From contig JAGTWJ010000017.1 in NCBI GenBank assembly GCA_020064725.1, positions 868,001 to 932,000 of the forward strand: 64,000 nt of DNA, given 5' to 3'. This DNA comes from Drechslerella dactyloides. Lineage: Eukaryota > Ascomycota > Orbiliomycetes > Orbiliales > Orbiliaceae. The notes under the pieces were generated by a model that saw only the letters and a list, made by a program, of their open reading frames with translations, had not been told where the DNA came from and searched no databases. A program made the translations under genes and the position numbers. Shown piece by piece: positions 59,737-64,000 of this stretch (positions are counted from its first letter, which is position 1; every line of letters starts with the position of its first letter).

Positions 59737-59942
59737 CGGATGGAGGCGAACAGGTGGGCAAGATGCGTGATGATGGAGACGGTATAGAGAATCCAGGACA
59801 GCGTATGCTTGCGATCGCGGTGGGAAAGGGTGGTGATGGCGTCTCGAAGCCGCAGGAGCGTGACGGAGTGCAGGAGAGACGAAGCGGAAGGCGAGTCCCG
59901 AGTCCCGCGCAGGAGATACGGGTAGCCCTTCGACGGCGGCAT
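59737..59942 (-). CDS. Possible upstream coding exon of SET/TPR copy B, with a membrane helix
   Basis: An ATG at 59942 opens a frame reading MPPSKGYPYLLRGTRDSP and, further on, LSWILYTVSIITHLAHLF, a plausible membrane helix. A GTATGC donor after 59737 and a GCAG acceptor before 59623 (113-nt intron) would join it in frame to PAAKSLFTTLTMAPWLPRRR, that is directly to the copy B start, adding 80 residues. If not spliced, it could be a small 92-residue ORF or part of the 5' leader. Evidence is frame and splice consistency only. Confidence 0.45.
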
Positions 59943-60198
59943 CTCGATCGCGGGCGTGAAGTGTCGCAGCGTAGTGGTGTCGATGGTGGTGATGTTGGCG
60001 ATGGAAGCCGCTGTGGTGGTATCAGGACCGCTGCGGTCGTCTACACCAATTCTACAACAGCAGTTAGGCTTCCAGCAAATTCCACCCTTTCGACCACTCG
60101 TCTACAAGAATACTATACACCTGGCACAAAGGTATATTTTCACAATCTGATGTATTGGTAGCAGCCCCAGCTAGGCAAGATATATACACATACAAAAT

Positions 60199-61223
60199 TT
60201 ACTCCTTCTTGTACGGCAGCCCCAGCTCGGTTCGCAGGGCACCATACATCCCCGGCATATCACCCTCAGCTCCCACCGTCTGCTTCACGATGCCCAACAA
60301 TCTAATGACTTCCTGCATCGTCGCGAGCTTCATCCCGTTCGCCTCGGCGACGTCCTCGATGTGGTGGGCGTCCTTGAGGGCGTTGTCGACGGAGAACTTG
60401 GGCTGCGAGGTGGCATAGTCGCCGCTCAGCATGCGCTTCGCGTATCCGGGCTGTCAATTAAACCACACTGTCAGCGTACGTCATCTGCAACAGTACTACA
60501 GAGATATATAAGATAAGAAGTGGGGTGTATATTGGATAATGCACTCACGTAGGGACCGCCAAAGACGGCCTCGACAAACTGCACGATCGCCTCCTCTCCG
60601 AGCCCGCTCTTGCTCGCGAGCGTCATGCTCTCGCTCAGCGTCAGCACCATGCTCAGCACGAAATGGTTCCCCGAAAGCTTCATCAGCGACGCCGTCCCCG
60701 GCGGCTTCCCCCGTAGCTCGATATACGTCTTCCCCATCACGCCCGTCGTGAACGGGATCACCTCATCGATCCAAGCTTCGTTCTTCGCCGCGAGAACATA
60801 CGTCAGCTGTCCTGCTGCCGCGACAGCCGGAACACCGAAGACCGGTGCCGCTACGAATCGCGCGCCCTTTGCTACCAGAAGTTCTGATAGAGAATCGGTA
60901 CAGCCCGGTGCAACGGTGGAGGAGTCGACGAAGAGTTTCCCCGCGATATCGCCGGACGCGACGGCGGCGTTGATGGTGTCGGTTATCGCGGCATCGTTGG
61001 CGAGACAGGTGAAGACGATGTCGGAGCGCTGTACTAGGTCAGCGACGGTCTTTGCGACGGATACAGTCGTGCTCTCGGAAGCAAGGGTGGCGGCGAGGTC
61101 GTGCGCCTTTGCGAGGTTGCGGTTGAAGACGAGGAGCGGGGTCTCGAGGGGGTACTTTTTGGCAAGGTTGGGCACCATTCCGGCGCCCATGTTGCCGAGC
61201 CCAATCCAGCCGACCTGCACCAT
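60199..61223 (-). CDS. 3-hydroxyisobutyrate-dehydrogenase-like NAD(P)-dependent enzyme
   Basis: Beta-hydroxyacid dehydrogenase family oxidoreductase. Exons 60549-61223 and 60199-60450; 308 residues, a typical length. The nucleotide fold starts at once with VGWIGLGNMGAGM (GxGxxG at residues 8-13). FVDSSTVAPG is the substrate-loop motif, and Lys182 in MKLSGNHFVLSM is at the place of the catalytic lysine. The C-terminal helical domain includes FGGPYPGYAKRML across the intron and FSVDNALKDAHHIEDVAEAN. No mitochondrial presequence is seen, unlike true valine-pathway HIBADH, so the substrate may be another beta-hydroxyacid or imine (inference). Confidence 0.9.
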
Positions 61224-61957
61224 TGTTCTAGTAATGTTACAGCGTCAGATAAAAGAAGAGTATAGAAGATGGGTACGTGGTCAATTGGTCGATGAGGGGT
61301 CAATTGAGGGCGCGGACGACGTATATATAGAGAGACTCCGAATGCGGCACGAGGTGGAGAGCGAGCTGTTGCATTTGGCGGATTGCATGTTGTTGACTAA
61401 TCGGCTGTCATCCTGGAGGACAAGCTTTGGCTTGGCGCCCGGCCCTGGCTGTCCCGCTGACAAATCGGCTGAATCGCCATTAGGCATCTTATCAAGACTC
61501 GCGATGACGGTGACAATATATATACAGACGAGTACTAGGTTTGTATTTAGGCCCGACCGGGGAGATTATTAATCGGGCGGTGGGCGGATGCGGGTGCACT
61601 CCGGTCGTCCCGTCTGTAACGTTATACCCCACGTCATCGATCGATTGATAGATACTACTCACTTACTTACGTAGCCTACATGGTATTATACTATTAGTGC
61701 AGTGGAAAGGTAAGTATTCTCGTATCGTTGAGATTAGTGTGTAAGGAAAGCGCACCGAGAACTCCGAAGACCCAAAATACAATAATAGCGGAAACAACCG
61801 AATGCGAAAGCCGAGATATCCCAAACTCCGAAACAACAGAAAGCAGATACACACATGTACAGACCGCTATCCACTATGTACTAAATTACCCTCACCCAGC
61901 GAACTTTTCGCTTCGCAAAGAAAAAGATTAGAAGTCGCAGAATAACAAGAAAAAATA
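61224..61957. other. Intergenic region
   Basis: Promoter of the dehydrogenase gene and 3' end of the next minus-strand gene. No ORF of note. Confidence 0.45.
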
Positions 61958-62992
61958 CTACAAGCCCCTTGCCATGCCTGTTGCCCGCGAAGCCCGAATG
62001 CCACTGTACACGCCCTCCCAGTCCGTCGTCCGCCCCTCCAAACACCCCTTATACCCAACCCCACCCGCCGCGCCATCAGCACGCCGCCGCACCTTCTCCA
62101 CGACGACATCGTCGAAATACGCCGCTAAGCACGCAAACGGCGACCCCCGATACGCCAGCTGCTCCCCTCGAACGCCCGCCGCGGCGACAACATACGCTAA
62201 ACGAAGGTACAGCAGCGGCACCTCCGCGTGCGCTTCCTCCACCGGCGTCCGGGTGTCGAATATCCGCGCGACGGAAGCCCGCAGGTCCGTTATCGCCGAG
62301 ACGAGTTCGTCCGCGGTGGAGTACGACGGGGAAGTGTGCAGTGCGTCCGAAAGTACTGCGAAGAACGTCGCCCAGTCTCCGTGCGACGAGCCGGGTGTTA
62401 TTTGCGAGATTGCGTTTTGTAAAGCTGTGTAGTCCCCATCGCAGCGGCGCGCGGCGTCCAGTGCCCGTCGCACGTTCTCCATCCGCCGCCGATACGCCTC
62501 CTGCGCCGTCGCGTAGTCATTTCCCTCGACCGGCGAATTTGTGGTATTCGTCAACCGGAAGACGGCGCCGTCGAGGTCTCGCTGTAATGGTATATCTTTG
62601 CGCAGCGATAACGGTGTATAAGGCAGCGACTGGTCGTTGTTCCATGTCTCGCAGATGGTGTGTCGCAGCATGTTTTCGAGGAGCGACAGCGGGCTGTCGG
62701 AGCCGTCTGTGCTGAGGACGTGGGTCCAGCGGTGGGAGAAGGGCTGTGCATGCAGTGCATGTTTGGGTGACGGGCGCGGGGCTGCGAGGAAGCAGTTGAT
62801 GATGAGGTTGATATGAGGTGTCTAGATTATTTTACCATCGTTAGAATCATATTTTAGCAGTGAATCGTTGGATACGGGAGGACATACGTTGAGGGAGAGA
62901 AGGTAGGCGATCGAGCCGACGGCGTTCTCCATGGCCTGCGGGTGCATGTCGATATTCGCAAACTCCGGGGCCTTGATCTGGAACGACGGCAT
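61958..62992 (-). CDS. Unknown two-exon protein, 322 residues
   Basis: Exons 62888-62992 and 61958-62821, joined by a 66-nt intron with donor GTATGT; 322 residues. It starts MPSFQIKAPEFANIDMHPQA, followed by a hydrophobic AVGSIAYLLSLN. The rest is mostly helical with a Leu-rich domain (LRLAYVVAAAGVRGEQLAYR) and ends in a Gly/Arg-rich tail. An in-frame ATG 17 codons upstream exists, but the chosen start gives a cleaner N-terminus. I recognise no catalytic motif or named family. Codon use and continuous frame across a good intron support a real gene. Confidence 0.6.
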
Positions 62993-64000
62993 CGTATTCT
63001 TTGATGATGGTGACAATGACAATGTTTCCTGCAACTCGAGCATGCCTTATAATGTATAAAATAATCCCCTTGAAGTCCTCTCCGATCCCCCCAATATATA
63101 TAACACTTCGAAGAATGAATTAACTGCACTCCGACGAGCGCCGGGTCCTCGCCTCGCCACCGCTGCAGGGAGCGAACAGAAAACGTCAATGCAAAACAGC
63201 GCAGGTTCCAGAAGGCCGGCTGCCGCCTCGCTTAGAGAATCCGGAAACTCCCCACCGGATTCGATCAGGAACGCTAGCACGCACGTACTCCTGATCCTAA
63301 TCCTGAGTCTGGTCTCGGGGTCGTATTCAGACGATTTAATCTAATTTCAAGAAAGCGAAAGTGTAAAAAAAAAAAAAAAAAAAAGGGTCGCGAGGATGCA
63401 AGGAATGTTTGGTCGTGCGAACTGCTCGTCGGCTGCGGTAATTGGCCGCCTCGCTAAGAGACTGTTTGTGAACGGTGGAGATGCAATGTCGTAGTGGTGA
63501 GTTCCTTCGTGCGTACGTCCTTGCCACGCTGTTGACGACGGTGTTGACGCAGTCGAATGAAACCGGGACGCAAGCGATCTTTTTTTACGATATGATGCTG
63601 TCTGTTATACCAAGTTTTGCAAGGTCGAAAATTATAAATATATTCGAGCGAGCGCTATAGCTATCGATAGCACGGTTTCAGCGGGAAGTTGTTTGAATGG
63701 GTCCTCCACGTGTGTCAGAGCAGGCGAGTATATTTATATTCTCACCGAAATGTAAATATATCCCGCTGAAGTGATATGATTCTAGCGAGCGGGTCGCAGT
63801 CGACGGCTAGCTTACGGCGTTCTGACTCCACGAACAGGAATCCATAGCGCACTAGGAAGCTGCGGAGTCGGCCAGCCAGGCAGCTGGCAGGCGCGGCTAC
63901 CTGCCATGCCATGCCCAGGCACGCGAGCCTCTCTCGTTCGTTCGTCGATTTGTTTCCCAAAATGCGGATACTATTCCACGGTCCACAATTGTACATTGAA
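62993..64000. other. Intergenic region at the right edge
   Basis: Promoter side of the unknown gene, then only short frames. It contains a long A run. Confidence 0.45.
63365..63384 (+). repeat. Homopolymer A tract, 20 bases
   Basis: An uninterrupted run of 20 A. No flanking target-site duplication or retroelement body is visible beside it, so it is not called as an insertion tail. Confidence 0.85.

Noticed and set aside
63365..63384. Poly-A tract as the tail of a LINE/SINE insertion
   Set aside because: No element body, no target-site duplication seen beside it; a simple homopolymer explains it.

Overview
The window is nuclear DNA of a filamentous ascomycete, most likely a Eurotiomycete of the Aspergillus/Penicillium type. 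The evidence is the short introns (about 50-120 nt) with GTNNGT-like donors and CTRAC-like branch points, the absence of operon spacing, and a gene set that includes a vezatin-like VezA protein, a b5-fused soluble fumarate reductase, a fungal NACHT/ankyrin receptor and SET/TPR proteins. The genus is inference. I rebuilt exon structures by hand from reading-frame continuity, splice consensus and family motifs. Seventeen protein genes are supported, one of them cut by the left edge.

Layout. 0-21 kb is mostly housekeeping: UTP12/DIP2 (partial) divergent from ARPC2, an unknown conserved-looking protein with an unusually long intron, about 6 kb without a gene, a VezA-like myosin/dynein factor, fumarate reductase, the COMPASS subunit Sdc1/Dpy-30, and two small unknown proteins. 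21-24 kb is empty and AT-rich.

24-36 kb looks accessory. An intact nine-exon NLR-type protein (DUF7708-like, NACHT, two C2H2-like fingers, about 18 ankyrin repeats) stands head to head with an eleven-exon SNF2/RING ATPase of the Rad5/HLTF type, followed by a SET-MYND protein. This divergent pair is the most interesting candidate system in the window.

37-53 kb holds metabolic genes separated by long empty stretches: a TfdA-type 2-oxoglutarate dioxygenase, a cysteine-rich unknown, an FAD amine-type oxidoreductase, allantoinase with a cluster of upstream GATA sites, and a UDP-glycosyltransferase. 53-60 kb carries two tandem, same-strand, strongly diverged SET/TPR paralogues sharing an unusual N-terminal domain. 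60-63 kb has a 3-hydroxyisobutyrate-dehydrogenase-like enzyme and an unknown two-exon protein.

I saw no rRNA, convincing tRNA, CRISPR array or intact transposon. Large empty intervals (5.1-11.1, 21.3-24.4, 39.0-40.6, 44.0-47.3 and 49.1-51.1 kb) hold only short ORFs without recognisable motifs.
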